Assembly (NCBI RefSeq): GCF_000931935.2 | Contig: NZ_AZAC01000032.1 | Coordinates: forward strand, 40,023 to 77,943 | Origin: Dethiosulfatarculus sandiegensis | GTDB lineage: Bacteria > Desulfobacterota > Desulfarculia > Desulfarculales > Desulfarculaceae | Direction of reading: 5' to 3' | Length of the DNA: 37,921 nucleotides | In this document: piece after piece, positions 23,683 through 31,874 of the stretch | Numbering within the stretch: the first letter of the stretch is position 1 | How the letters are laid out: every line of letters begins with the position of its first letter | The notes under the pieces: model-generated | Told to the model about the DNA's origin: nothing | Databases searched by the model: none | The model's input: the letters and a program-made list of their open reading frames with translations, nothing else | Made by a program: the position numbers and the translations under genes

Positions 23683-25086
23683 TCATTCTCCTATTGTTTG
23701 TTTTATTTTACCGATTAAAGTGCCCGTACTAGCATCAGTATTTAGGAAATACATATTCAGTGATTTTGTCCTAACGGAATCAAACAGATCACTATCACCT
23801 TTATACATTGGTGTTGCAATTGAGTTTTGAATTATAGCTAGGCTATTATAAAAATCGTCTACAGTCATTGCTGGATTTACTAATATTATTTCTTTCTTTA
23901 AGGCTTTATCTATGCTAAGACTATCCCTAAGTGAATTCATAATTACGCTCACAACATCTATATCCCTAAATGCATATCCAACAAATGTTATTGTTCTTAA
24001 TTTGAGTGCCAGGTCACTCATTATCTGAAACGATAAAGCATGTGGTTGTTTTCCGATAGGGGTTTCCTTACCAGGATAGAAGACACATAAACGCTCAAAG
24101 TGTCTTTTTATGTTTACGGGATTTGACAAGTTAAAACAAACTTTATTATCTTTCCCAGGTTGAATCGCCTTTGAATCATTGTAAATCCATGCTACACATC
24201 CATGAAGACGCATTATAAAAAGCGCATTTTCATTCGACTCCATACCTTGCTTATAAGATTTACTGTCCCAATATATTCGTTCTCCTGCAATCGACTCATC
24301 GACAAAAATATCTTTACAAGGTGTTTTAATTCCTAATTTTGCATTCCGAAAATTTGAGAAGCCATTATAGAATTTATATAATTCATTTTTTGATTTAAAA
24401 CACCCATTATCCCAAACATTTCCCTCATTCAAATTAGCAGACTGCCAATATTTGTTAGCATACTGTTGTAAATCTAAATTATCGCTAAACGCATATTCAG
24501 GAACGAGATCATAGTTTGTTGTAAATATATACACATGTGTTGATTTATCATTAATGAACAAGCTATTGACAAAGGTTCTTAGCCGCTTTAAATAATCAAT
24601 TTCGTTAGGTGGTGCCATGTAATGATAAGCTGTTAAGCTGCAAATATTAGTTCTCAATCTTTCAATAGTATTGTTTAAGTTTTGTGCTTTACTGAATGAT
24701 AATCTTGATTGATTAATCACTTCACGCAGTTGGTTATCAGAAAACATATTGCGTAATGTTCTTTTGTAGTTATCCAGCATTTCCAAATATTGGTCTAACG
24801 TTAATGCTTTATTTTTTCTTTGGAGCTGATCTCTTATCTGTTCTAACAATTTATATGTTTTTTGGTTTGTTTGTAATTCTCCATCACTATCAGGTGATCG
24901 CCAAAACATATAGGGAAAAGTCAAGAAAGTCTTATAACCGCCCGCCGCAGAGGCACCCGCTCCAAAAAATAAAAACACCTCACGTTTTTTTGGAGTATCA
25001 TCGCTTAAACTAGATGAAATTTCTTGGGAATTCCTACTTTTCCTATTCGGCTTCATTGATGAAGTATTTTGCATTTGCTTACTCAT
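23683..25086 (-). CDS. SIR2-like NAD-processing protein, candidate defence effector
   Basis: 467 residues. A polar 35-residue N-terminal tail precedes a SIR2-type (SIR2_2-like) Rossmann domain: FFGAGASAAGG (40-50, NAD pyrophosphate loop), IFTTNYD (187-193, with the catalytic Asn and the Asp), MRLHG (292-296, catalytic His), and FVGYAFRD (368-375, the second nucleotide-binding strand). A helical insert (about 70-170) lies between the first two motifs. Proteins of this type act as abortive-infection NADases in several known phage-defence systems. The zinc ribbon of deacylase sirtuins is not seen. It is the first gene of a two-gene operon in an AT-rich island. NADase activity is inferred from the family. 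Confidence 0.82.
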   Translation of the reverse strand: MSKQMQNTSSMKPNRKSRNSQEISSSLSDDTPKKREVFLFFGAGASAAGGYKTFLTFPYMFWRSPDSDGELQTNQKTYKLLEQIRDQLQRKNKALTLDQYLEMLDNYKRTLRNMFSDNQLREVINQSRLSFSKAQNLNNTIERLRTNICSLTAYHYMAPPNEIDYLKRLRTFVNSLFINDKSTHVYIFTTNYDLVPEYAFSDNLDLQQYANKYWQSANLNEGNVWDNGCFKSKNELYKFYNGFSNFRNAKLGIKTPCKDIFVDESIAGERIYWDSKSYKQGMESNENALFIMRLHGCVAWIYNDSKAIQPGKDNKVCFNLSNPVNIKRHFERLCVFYPGKETPIGKQPHALSFQIMSDLALKLRTITFVGYAFRDIDVVSVIMNSLRDSLSIDKALKKEIILVNPAMTVDDFYNSLAIIQNSIATPMYKGDSDLFDSVRTKSLNMYFLNTDASTGTLIGKIKQTIGE

Positions 25087-25660
25087 AAGAACATCTCAGG
25101 TAGTTGATTACATTTATATTTTTCATTAGAGAATGACCATCCAATTTTCTAGTTGCACTGATACTTCAAACTACGTTTACTGCCAACCTCGACAATTATT
25201 TTAAAACATATGCACCGCTAATGTAGAAATACAATCGCTTTCTTATTAACTAAAATCCACACCGATTAACCCAAATCATCAAATCGCTAGTCATAAAATT
25301 TTAATAATATCCTTACCAACAGCTTTTTGAAATATTAACCATGTATAAATACCTATCATAAAATTTATTTTTTAGAAATCATATAAAAATATGGGACATA
25401 TTGCAATAAATAAAATGTAAAATCTAAAGATCTTAAAAATAGTGTAATTTAAACCAGATATACAACATTGAAATACTGTATTTCATTCAAAACCTCCCAA
25501 ATAATCTTAAACACCTTTTTCAAAAGGTCAGAACTACCCTACTTTTTTATACTCAACAAGATGCGCTTGAATCTTCCCTATTTTCTCTGATTCTCAGCAA
25601 GATTGACCATAAATAGTCCTTCGTGATTACAGTCAAGAGCCTGAGCAATGTTCTTTATAA
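25087..25660. other. AT-rich gap upstream of the SIR2 operon
   Basis: No convincing gene. The part next to 25086 must hold the SIR2 operon promoter (minus strand). A TATAAAT at about 25116-25110 could be a -10, but no good -35 is evident, and the ribosome site before ATG 25086 is weak (GAGATG). At 25578-25706 a minus-strand open stretch without a start ends IAQALDCNHEGLFM, vaguely like the tail of an XRE repressor. I would not call it a gene. Confidence 0.5.
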
Positions 25661-25861
25661 TATTATACGCAATGGTACCTTGCCGCTCTCCATACGCTGC
25701 TAATATCTAATAATAATTACAAAAATGAAGATGTATGTTGGCTTGAGCTCTTCCAAGGCAAGGCAACCAAGACCCAGGTCAAAATTCTTCTTAAGGGTTT
25801 AGCCGTCTATACAGGACTCATCGCTGTGCTGGTTTGGGGATGCGCAAAGTCAGGATATTAA
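25661..25861 (+). pseudogene. Possible C-terminal gene fragment at the island border
   Basis: An open frame without start codon. Its last 40 codons, from about 25735, change to the GC-richer style of the rest of the window and read as an amphipathic stretch then a membrane segment (KILLKGLAVYTGLIAVLVWG) before TAA. It looks like the tail of a host gene cut by the island, but could be a chance frame. I do not recognise the protein. Confidence 0.3.
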
Positions 25862-26010
25862 AACCTTGCATGGGTGTTTAGTGAAATAGTAAGGTTTAGT
25901 CGGAAGTCGTAGTTGGCCCGAAGTTTTACTTGCTCTTTTTATTTAAAACCAACAGTTAAAATCAGCAGAAGCTTAAAGGCCACCATTATACGTCCCCGGC
26001 CAAAGGAGTT
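25862..26010. other. Leader of the aminotransferase gene
   Basis: There is nothing recognisable except AAAGGAG just before ATG 26011. The promoter should lie here; I see no strong hexamer pair. Confidence 0.4.
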
Positions 26011-27201
26011 ATGCCCCAAATGAGCCAAGCCCCGAACTTTACAGAAGTTGATCCCGGCCTTCGGGTTCTTATGGGCCCCGGGCCCAGCGACGTATCGCCC
26101 AAGGTCTTAAGGGCCATGGCAGCCCCCTGCATAGGGCACCTGGACCCCTATTTTCTGACCAAAATGGATGAAACCCAGACCATGCTGCGCTATCTTTTTG
26201 AGACAGAACACGCTCTCACCATGCCTATCTCAGGCACGGGCAGCGCGGGTATGGAAACCTGCCTGGTTAATCTCATTGAACCCGGCGACAAGGTCATGGT
26301 CTGCGTTAACGGTGTATTTGGCGCCCGCATGGCGGATATTGTGGAAAGACTGGGGGGAGAGCTGATCAGGCTTGATTTCCCCTGGGGCAGGGCTGTGGCC
26401 CCGGAGACGGTTCTCAAGAAGGCCAAAAAGGCCGGTCCGGACCTGATATGTGTGGTTCATGCCGAGACCTCCACCGGCGCGGTCTCGTCCTTGTCCGACC
26501 TCTCTCAAGCGGCCGGAGAGGTGGGAGCGCTTTTTGTGGTGGATTGCGTCACCTCCCTGGGCGGCATGCCGGTTGGCATAGACGCAAATAAAGTGGATGC
26601 CGCCTATTCCGGCACCCAGAAATGCCTTTCCTGCCCGCCCGGGCTTTCCCCGGTCACCTTAAGCAGCCGGGCCCTTGATAAGCTTAACAGGCGTAAACAA
26701 AAGGTTGTAAGCTGGTACCTGGATTTAACCATGCTCGGCTCCTATTGGGGAGCGGAGCGTAAATACCACCACACAGCCCCCATCAACATGATTTTTGCCC
26801 TGCACCAGGCCCTGAGGGATATCTGCACAGAAGGTCTGGAGACCCGCTTTGAGCGTCACAGGCTGCACCACAAGGCCCTGGTGGCGGCCATGGAGGGCAT
26901 GGGGCTTTCCATGGTGGTGCCGGAGAACGAAAGACTGCCCATGCTGAACACCGTCTACATCCCCCAAGGCGCGGATGACCTGGGAGTGAGAAAAGCCCTG
27001 TTGAATCAATACGGCATCGAGATAGGCGGAGGCCTTGGTGACCTGGCTGGCAAGGTTTGGCGGGTGGGGCTTATGGGCTCTTCCGCAAACCGGCGCAATC
27101 TAACCCTGTTTATTACTGCGCTCAAGAGCATTCTTGAACAGCAGGGAGTAAAAATAAAGCCGGGTGCCCTTGGAGCAATGAATAATATCTATGACCAATG
27201 A
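26011..27201 (+). CDS. Class V PLP aminotransferase (alanine/serine-glyoxylate type)
   Basis: 396 residues, fold-type I, alanine-glyoxylate aminotransferase family. N-terminal GPGPSDVSPKVLRAM is the substrate-loop hallmark. SGTGSAGMET binds the PLP phosphate, VVDCVTSLGGMP carries the cofactor Asp, and SGTQKCL holds the Schiff-base lysine. KVWRVGLMG near the C terminus holds the carboxylate-binding Arg. It transfers amino groups between alanine or serine and glyoxylate or a similar keto acid; the exact substrate is unknown. AAAGGAG precedes ATG 26011. It is followed after 113 bases by a RidA-family gene, a sensible partner for a PLP enzyme. Confidence 0.9.
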   Translation: MPQMSQAPNFTEVDPGLRVLMGPGPSDVSPKVLRAMAAPCIGHLDPYFLTKMDETQTMLRYLFETEHALTMPISGTGSAGMETCLVNLIEPGDKVMVCVNGVFGARMADIVERLGGELIRLDFPWGRAVAPETVLKKAKKAGPDLICVVHAETSTGAVSSLSDLSQAAGEVGALFVVDCVTSLGGMPVGIDANKVDAAYSGTQKCLSCPPGLSPVTLSSRALDKLNRRKQKVVSWYLDLTMLGSYWGAERKYHHTAPINMIFALHQALRDICTEGLETRFERHRLHHKALVAAMEGMGLSMVVPENERLPMLNTVYIPQGADDLGVRKALLNQYGIEIGGGLGDLAGKVWRVGLMGSSANRRNLTLFITALKSILEQQGVKIKPGALGAMNNIYDQ

Positions 27202-27314
27202 GTGTGAACCCGTCCTTGGCCTGTCGCGAAGAGCCTTGCTTAAAAAGGCTCCTCACGCAGCAAATCATCCAGGGGGACTGCATCTGATCAAAGAGTGCGA
27301 AGGGATTAACCGTC

Positions 27315-27776
27315 ATGACCATAGAAGAAAAGTTTAGTTCAATGGGGCTTGAGCTCCCTGATCCGGGGAGCCCCATGGGCAACTACCTGCCTGTGGTGGT
27401 GGAAGACGATTGGCTCTACACCTCGGGAGCCTCGTGCATCAAAGACGGCAGGCTTATCTTCCAGGGCCAGGTGGGCCTGGACTTGACCATAGAACAGGGC
27501 TATGAAGCGGCCCGCCACACGGCCCTTTGCCTTTTGGCCAGGATCAAACAGGAGTTGGGGGACTTGGAGCGGTTAAAAAGGGTGGTAAAGGTCCTGGGCA
27601 TGGTTAACTGCCCGCCGGGTTTTTTTGAACACCCCAGGGTGATCAACGGCGCATCGGATCTTTTGGTGGAGTTGTTTGGCCAGGCGGGCCGTCACGCCCG
27701 ATCAGCCGTGGGCATGACCAGCCTGCCGGGAAACTGCCCGGTGGAGATCGAACTTATCGCCAAGATAAAAACCTGA
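27315..27776 (+). CDS. RidA/YjgF/UK114 family enamine-imine deaminase
   Basis: 153 residues, slightly longer than typical RidA (about 130). It has YTSGASCIKDGRL and FQGQVGLDLT near the N terminus, and HARSAVGMTSLPGNCPVEIE at the end, with the conserved Arg of the active site (ARSAVG). Trimeric RidA proteins hydrolyse reactive 2-aminoacrylate and related imines made by PLP enzymes. Here it follows an aminotransferase gene. AAGGGA lies about ten bases before ATG 27315. A strong terminator follows. Confidence 0.88.
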   Translation: MTIEEKFSSMGLELPDPGSPMGNYLPVVVEDDWLYTSGASCIKDGRLIFQGQVGLDLTIEQGYEAARHTALCLLARIKQELGDLERLKRVVKVLGMVNCPPGFFEHPRVINGASDLLVELFGQAGRHARSAVGMTSLPGNCPVEIELIAKIKT

Positions 27777-27811
27777 TACTTCTCAAAAACCTTGGCGGAC
27801 CTTTTGATTGG

Positions 27812-27865
27812 CTTTAAGCGGCCCACGCGACCAGGCGCTCTGGTTTGGCCGCGTGGGCCGCTTTT
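27812..27865 (+). terminator. Strong rho-independent terminator after the RidA gene
   Basis: Perfect 12-bp GC-rich arms (27818-27829 with 27850-27861), with further pairing inside (ACCA/TGGT), are followed by TTTT. It lies between convergent genes and may act in both directions. Confidence 0.85.
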
Positions 27866-27881
27866 CTCCATACGGTTCCCG

Positions 27882-28244
27882 TCAGTCTGTTCGCAGAATA
27901 ATTGCAATTCCCGTTTTATTCCCGGGAACAGGGCGAACGGTGAGTCCCAGCACGTGGTTTTCCTTTTTATAGGAAATCACCTTGCCTGGCTCCAGGTCAA
28001 ATTCAGTCAAAACCTGCCAGTTGTCATGCAATAACGCCTTGTGGAAAAAGACCTCAACCGCCTTTAAATCATCTTTTGTCTCCAACACCGCCTTACTCAA
28101 GCCCGGTTCCGTGGAGGCATCCACAACCACAACCCCCGGGTAAACCGGCACCAACTGGTCAAAGGCTTTGGGGATTTCCGGCGCGGCCCAGGCCGCTTGC
28201 ACCAAAAAAATAAACAGAATAAGCGCCGCACTTAAATTCTTCAT
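27882..28244 (-). CDS. Small secreted protein of unknown function
   Basis: 120 residues. The signal peptide ends VQAAWA|APEIP. The mature part of about 100 residues alternates strands and helices (DLKAVEVFFHKALLHDNWQV) and ends in a strand GIAIILRTD. This resembles small periplasmic proteins with a helix-strand sandwich fold, but I do not recognise a family. ATG 28244 is preferred to TTG 28256. It is transcribed divergently from the M20 peptidase gene. Confidence 0.7.
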   Translation of the reverse strand: MKNLSAALILFIFLVQAAWAAPEIPKAFDQLVPVYPGVVVVDASTEPGLSKAVLETKDDLKAVEVFFHKALLHDNWQVLTEFDLEPGKVISYKKENHVLGLTVRPVPGNKTGIAIILRTD

Positions 28245-28419
28245 GTTCTTTTCCAATAACAGGTTTTAATTATTCCCAAACTTACTTTCCCCGTAAACCT
28301 ATCAGCTAAAAAGTATTTAAAACAACTAATATTTGTGCTGCGTAAGGCAACCCTTAATTGCTATAATCTCCATCTACCATTCTAGTTATATGGAATATAA
28401 GGCTAAGGGAAGCTCTTTT

Positions 28420-29598
28420 ATGCATATCTACGAAAAAATTCAGCAATACATAACAGATAGTAATGACGCCATCTATGGAGCCCTTGAGGAGCTGGTCCTT
28501 GTTCAAAGCGGCAGTCAAAACAAAAAGGGCGTGGACAAAGTCGCCAACCTGATGAGTGAGCGTTTGGGAGGCCTGGGGCTTTCAAGCACCATTCACCCCA
28601 ACCTGAAAAGCGGTGACCTGGTCATAGCAAGCACTCAAAAGGCGGGTTCGGGAAAAAGCATCCTGCTTATTGGGCACATGGACACCGCTTTCCCGCCAGA
28701 TACTGAGTTCACGGGCTATACCGAAGACACAGAAAAGGCCTATGGGCCCGGCGTGGTGGACATGAAAGGCGGCCTGGTCTCCGGAATCTTTGCCCTTGCC
28801 GCCCTGGAGCATCTGGACCTTTTAAAGGACATGCCCCTTATCTTTCTTTTGAATCCGGATGAAGAAGTGGGCTCTCCCAATTCCCTTCCCATTATCAAAC
28901 GCCAGGCAGAGAAAGCCTTTGCGGCCTTTGTACTGGAGGCGGCCTGTCCCCAGGGGCAGGTGATAACCAGCCGAAACGGAAGACTCAGCTTTGAGCTGGT
29001 CTGTAAAGGGAAAAGCGGACATGCCGCCTACACCGGGCCGGATTGCGCCAGCGCCATACACGAACTGGTGCACCAGGTAAGCAGCCTTTACGAGCTGCAC
29101 GATTTCTGTCCCGGATTAACCGTGAATGTGGGTCAGATAAAAGGCGGTGTTGGTCCCAATGTGGTGGCGGAATCCGCCCGGGCAGTGGTGGATGTGCGCA
29201 TGGCCTCAGATCAGGATGGAGTTGCCTTTATGGCCAGGCTGGAACAACTCCTGGCGGAAAATATTATTCCCGGAGCTAAAACCGCCATTGAAAACCTCAC
29301 CCGTATAGCGCCCATGGAGCCGAACAAGCTGAATGAGGCCTTGTATAGACTGGTTTCCGATCAGGGCAAGCTCCTGGGTCAGGAGGTGGGACAGGGTCAC
29401 CGCCCCGACTGTTCCGATGCCAACACGCTGGCCCTGCACCGGGTGCCGGTGATCGACGGTATGGGGCCCATGGGCGGCGGCTTCCACAGTGATCGGGAAT
29501 TCATGGTCAAGAAAAGCCTGCCGCAAAGGGCAGCGCTTCTGGCCCTTTCGCTTTGGGAATGTTGGCAAAGACGGCAAAAGGGCATTGATCTTGTCTGA
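28420..29598 (+). CDS. M20 family metallopeptidase (carboxypeptidase G2-like)
   Basis: 392 residues. Dizinc motifs in order: IGHMDTAFP (His, Asp), GPGVVDMKGG (bridging Asp), NPDEEVGS (general-base Glu, zinc Glu) and VLEAACP; then the dimerisation domain (about 175-285, with GKSGHAAYTGP) and the late GGGFHSDREF histidine. It cleaves C-terminal residues from small peptides or amidated amino acids. I chose ATG 28420 because AAGGGA lies at the right distance and it opens the family's N-terminal helix; the longer frame adds 29 unlikely residues. No signal peptide, so cytoplasmic. Confidence 0.9.
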   Translation: MHIYEKIQQYITDSNDAIYGALEELVLVQSGSQNKKGVDKVANLMSERLGGLGLSSTIHPNLKSGDLVIASTQKAGSGKSILLIGHMDTAFPPDTEFTGYTEDTEKAYGPGVVDMKGGLVSGIFALAALEHLDLLKDMPLIFLLNPDEEVGSPNSLPIIKRQAEKAFAAFVLEAACPQGQVITSRNGRLSFELVCKGKSGHAAYTGPDCASAIHELVHQVSSLYELHDFCPGLTVNVGQIKGGVGPNVVAESARAVVDVRMASDQDGVAFMARLEQLLAENIIPGAKTAIENLTRIAPMEPNKLNEALYRLVSDQGKLLGQEVGQGHRPDCSDANTLALHRVPVIDGMGPMGGGFHSDREFMVKKSLPQRAALLALSLWECWQRRQKGIDLV

Positions 29599-29679
29599 AA
29601 AGCCATAAGTTTGAATCAAGCGGCTGCGGCCAATAGGCCCATAACGCTTACCCTGATTTTGACCCGCCATGCTCCCCGG

Positions 29680-29708
29680 GCCTCTCAAATGCTTGGCATT
29701 TGGGGGGC
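29680..29708 (+). terminator. Stem-loop after the M20 peptidase gene
   Basis: Arms 29680-29692 and 29696-29708 pair over 13 positions (two wobble pairs) around TTG. It is followed by TTCCTT, a weak U tract. Probable terminator. Confidence 0.55.
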
Positions 29709-29798
29709 TTCCTTATGCCATATAAAACCCATTCTTTGATCGAGTGCGGGTTTTTACCGGACGCGTTTCTCCTTGCATAGACAATGCAGGTTTAGTAA

Positions 29799-29831
29799 AG
29801 TGAGCACGCTCATTAATTGAGCATGCTCACT
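29799..29831 (+). promoter_or_regulatory. Palindromic operator of the TetR-methyltransferase operon
   Basis: AGTGAGCACGCTCA and TGAGCATGCTCACT form 14-base inverted arms with one mismatch around a 5-base centre. The palindrome ends 22 bases before ATG 29854. Size, symmetry and position are those of a TetR-family operator, implying autoregulation. Confidence 0.8.
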
Positions 29832-29853
29832 AAAGTTTGACTTGGGAGTTGCA

Positions 29854-30516
29854 ATGCCAAAAAATAATTCATTAATCAAGGCCTCTGCCGGAAGCAGAAG
29901 AAGCACTCAAAAAGAAAAGACCCGGATGTTAATTCTTGACAGCGCCCGCAATCTATTCAATAAATCAGGCTTTGATAAAACCTCGACCCGAGCGATCGCA
30001 AAAGATGCCGGGGTTGGAATCGGTACTGTATTCAGTCATTTCCCTAACAAACAATCACTTCTCATTGCAGCCCTCCTCGATGACCTATCCTCTACCCTTA
30101 AAAAGGCAACAGAAACATTGTCTGACGATGTTACCGTGTGTGACAAATTGATTCATATAGCAGGATATTTTTACTCGTATTATGCAAAAAAGCCTGATTT
30201 ATCTCGAACTTATTTAAAGGAAATGTGGTTTGTAAAAGGTGAATGGGGCGGAGAGTTATTTGCGCAGGCCCATCAATTCTTATCCTTATTAAACAAAATA
30301 TTCGAGGAGGCGATCCAAACAAATGAAATTCGCCCGGAAGCAGATACCATGCTTTGTGCCCGAGCTTTTTTTTCACATTACCTGAATGTACTTTTTGAAG
30401 GGCTTAGCGAAAAGGAATTTGACCAAGGCAAAATGACCGATGTGCTGCAATCTCTGGTTAATCAGTTAGTTGAGGGTATTGGGCCGCATAAAAATACTCA
30501 AGGAGCAAACACATGA
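29854..30516 (+). CDS. TetR family transcriptional regulator
   Basis: 220 residues. The N-terminal HTH is complete: TRMLILDSARNLFNKSGFDK, then TSTRAIAKDAGVGIGTVFSHF with the recognition helix. The C-terminal all-helical ligand domain is not similar to one I can name. ATG 29854 has GGGAG at good spacing. The gene overlaps the methyltransferase by ATGA, so the two form an operon under the palindrome just upstream. The ligand may be the substrate or product of the methyltransferase. Confidence 0.9.
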   Translation: MPKNNSLIKASAGSRRSTQKEKTRMLILDSARNLFNKSGFDKTSTRAIAKDAGVGIGTVFSHFPNKQSLLIAALLDDLSSTLKKATETLSDDVTVCDKLIHIAGYFYSYYAKKPDLSRTYLKEMWFVKGEWGGELFAQAHQFLSLLNKIFEEAIQTNEIRPEADTMLCARAFFSHYLNVLFEGLSEKEFDQGKMTDVLQSLVNQLVEGIGPHKNTQGANT

Positions 30517-31553
30517 AGCTTAAATATCTGCTTTCTTTCTTCAAAACAGCCAAGATACCCGGCCTTTTACCGATAATGATGGACTGGAAGGGAATGTTGA
30601 GGCTGCATTTTCTTTATTCCGCATTTGAATCCGGTCTGTTGGAAGCCTTAAAAGAACCTTGTTCAAGAAACGGCTTATTAGAAAAACTTGAGGTGAAAAG
30701 TCCGGATATTCTCGATGCATTACTGAAGGTTGGTGTATCAATTAAGGAATTGCAATACCAAAATGGATATTACAGCATTAAAGGGAAAAGGTCCTTAGCT
30801 TTGACAGGGGAACAAAATGACATTATCGCCGCTGTAGTTCAAGCTAATGTAACATATTACAATAATTCTTATCGATACGCAGCGGAAAGAATGCGCGGAG
30901 CCCCATTGGGTGACGACCTTGAAAGTGCAGGAGAAATAATCGCAAGATTCTCAAAACTGACAGACCCGGTGATGAAAAGTTTTCTTTCTGAAATTATTGA
31001 CGGTCAAGATAATTTACGAGTTCTGGATATTGGATGTGGCTCAGGTCTCCTTTTAAAAACAATTGCAGGCCTCATTCCAAATGCAAGCGGCGTAGGTATT
31101 GATATTGATAAGGAAGTTGCAAATCAAGCCAGACAAAACATCAAGAATTGGGATTTAGAGAGTAAATTTGAAATCATGGAAGGTGACATTCTTTCTCTGC
31201 TTTCTAATATCGAACCGGTTAATTTAATCACACTAATGAATCTTGTCTACTACATACCCGTAGAGAGCCGAGTGTATTTCTTCAGCGCACTCGGATCCAG
31301 ACTCTTACCTGAGGGTGGCCTTGCCATAGTGATGAATATGCAGGGTAAAGATTCCGATTCTGCGGCGGCAAACCTCAACATGGCCAACGCATCTCTTAAA
31401 GGTGTAACACCATTGCCTCATTCATCGGAGTTAAGGGATCAACTCCTTGAGAGCGGCTTTAAGGAGGTTAAGGTGAGAAAACTAATGCCGGGCAGCTCGT
31501 TTGTAGGCATTCACGCCCTTAACTTTTCAAAATCAGACGCAAACCATATTTGA
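30513..31553 (+). CDS. SAM-dependent methyltransferase, two-domain O-MT type
   Basis: 346 residues. The N-terminal part (about 20-110) is a winged-helix-like dimerisation domain (LYSAFESGLLEAL, then EKLEVKSPDILDALLKVG), as in plant and bacterial O-methyltransferases. A class I Rossmann domain follows with VLDIGCGSGLL (motif I) and VGIDID (motif II), then GDILSL. It methylates an O- or similar acceptor on a small molecule; the substrate is unknown. Its start overlaps the TetR stop, and its codons are somewhat AT-richer than the neighbours, so the pair may be acquired. Confidence 0.83.
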   Translation: MKLKYLLSFFKTAKIPGLLPIMMDWKGMLRLHFLYSAFESGLLEALKEPCSRNGLLEKLEVKSPDILDALLKVGVSIKELQYQNGYYSIKGKRSLALTGEQNDIIAAVVQANVTYYNNSYRYAAERMRGAPLGDDLESAGEIIARFSKLTDPVMKSFLSEIIDGQDNLRVLDIGCGSGLLLKTIAGLIPNASGVGIDIDKEVANQARQNIKNWDLESKFEIMEGDILSLLSNIEPVNLITLMNLVYYIPVESRVYFFSALGSRLLPEGGLAIVMNMQGKDSDSAAANLNMANASLKGVTPLPHSSELRDQLLESGFKEVKVRKLMPGSSFVGIHALNFSKSDANHI

Positions 31554-31743
31554 GAGCTAACGAAGCGAGTAATTTGAATGCCTGAGCATGCCCAACCTTT
31601 TGTTTTGACTTTGGTTTCCCGTGGTAAAGGCATTTTGCAGGTGTTCTTGAAACCCGGTAACCTATAAATACTCAAACGGCCTTGACAAGGACGGCAAAAT
31701 ACCACAAACAAAACACTCTTTTTTTGAAAAAGCCAAAAAAAAT

Positions 31744-31816
31744 CTGCCAAAGCCCCTCCTGGACTTTGCCAGATGCCAGTTGGCAAAAATGTAATTTTGC
31801 CAACTGGCTAGAATTA
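31744..31816. repeat. Double-hairpin intergenic repeat, copy 1
   Basis: Two adjacent stem-loops: an imperfect one (CTGCCAAAG.../...CTTTGCCAG) and a perfect 13-bp one (CCAGTTGGCAAAA with TTTTGCCAACTGG). The tail is TAGAATTAC. It aligns over its whole length with 37813-37885. It lies between convergent genes and probably also works as a terminator. Confidence 0.75.
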
Positions 31817-31874
31817 CGCGCCTTAGAAAAAATACGATTCAGCGGGCCGTCATTCGGACTTTTTACCTTTTAGC

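Noticed and set aside
25578..25706. Minus-strand open stretch resembling the tail of an XRE repressor
   Set aside because: Only about 40 codons, no start codon, no HTH core; similarity to the IA.AL...LF pattern is too weak to call.
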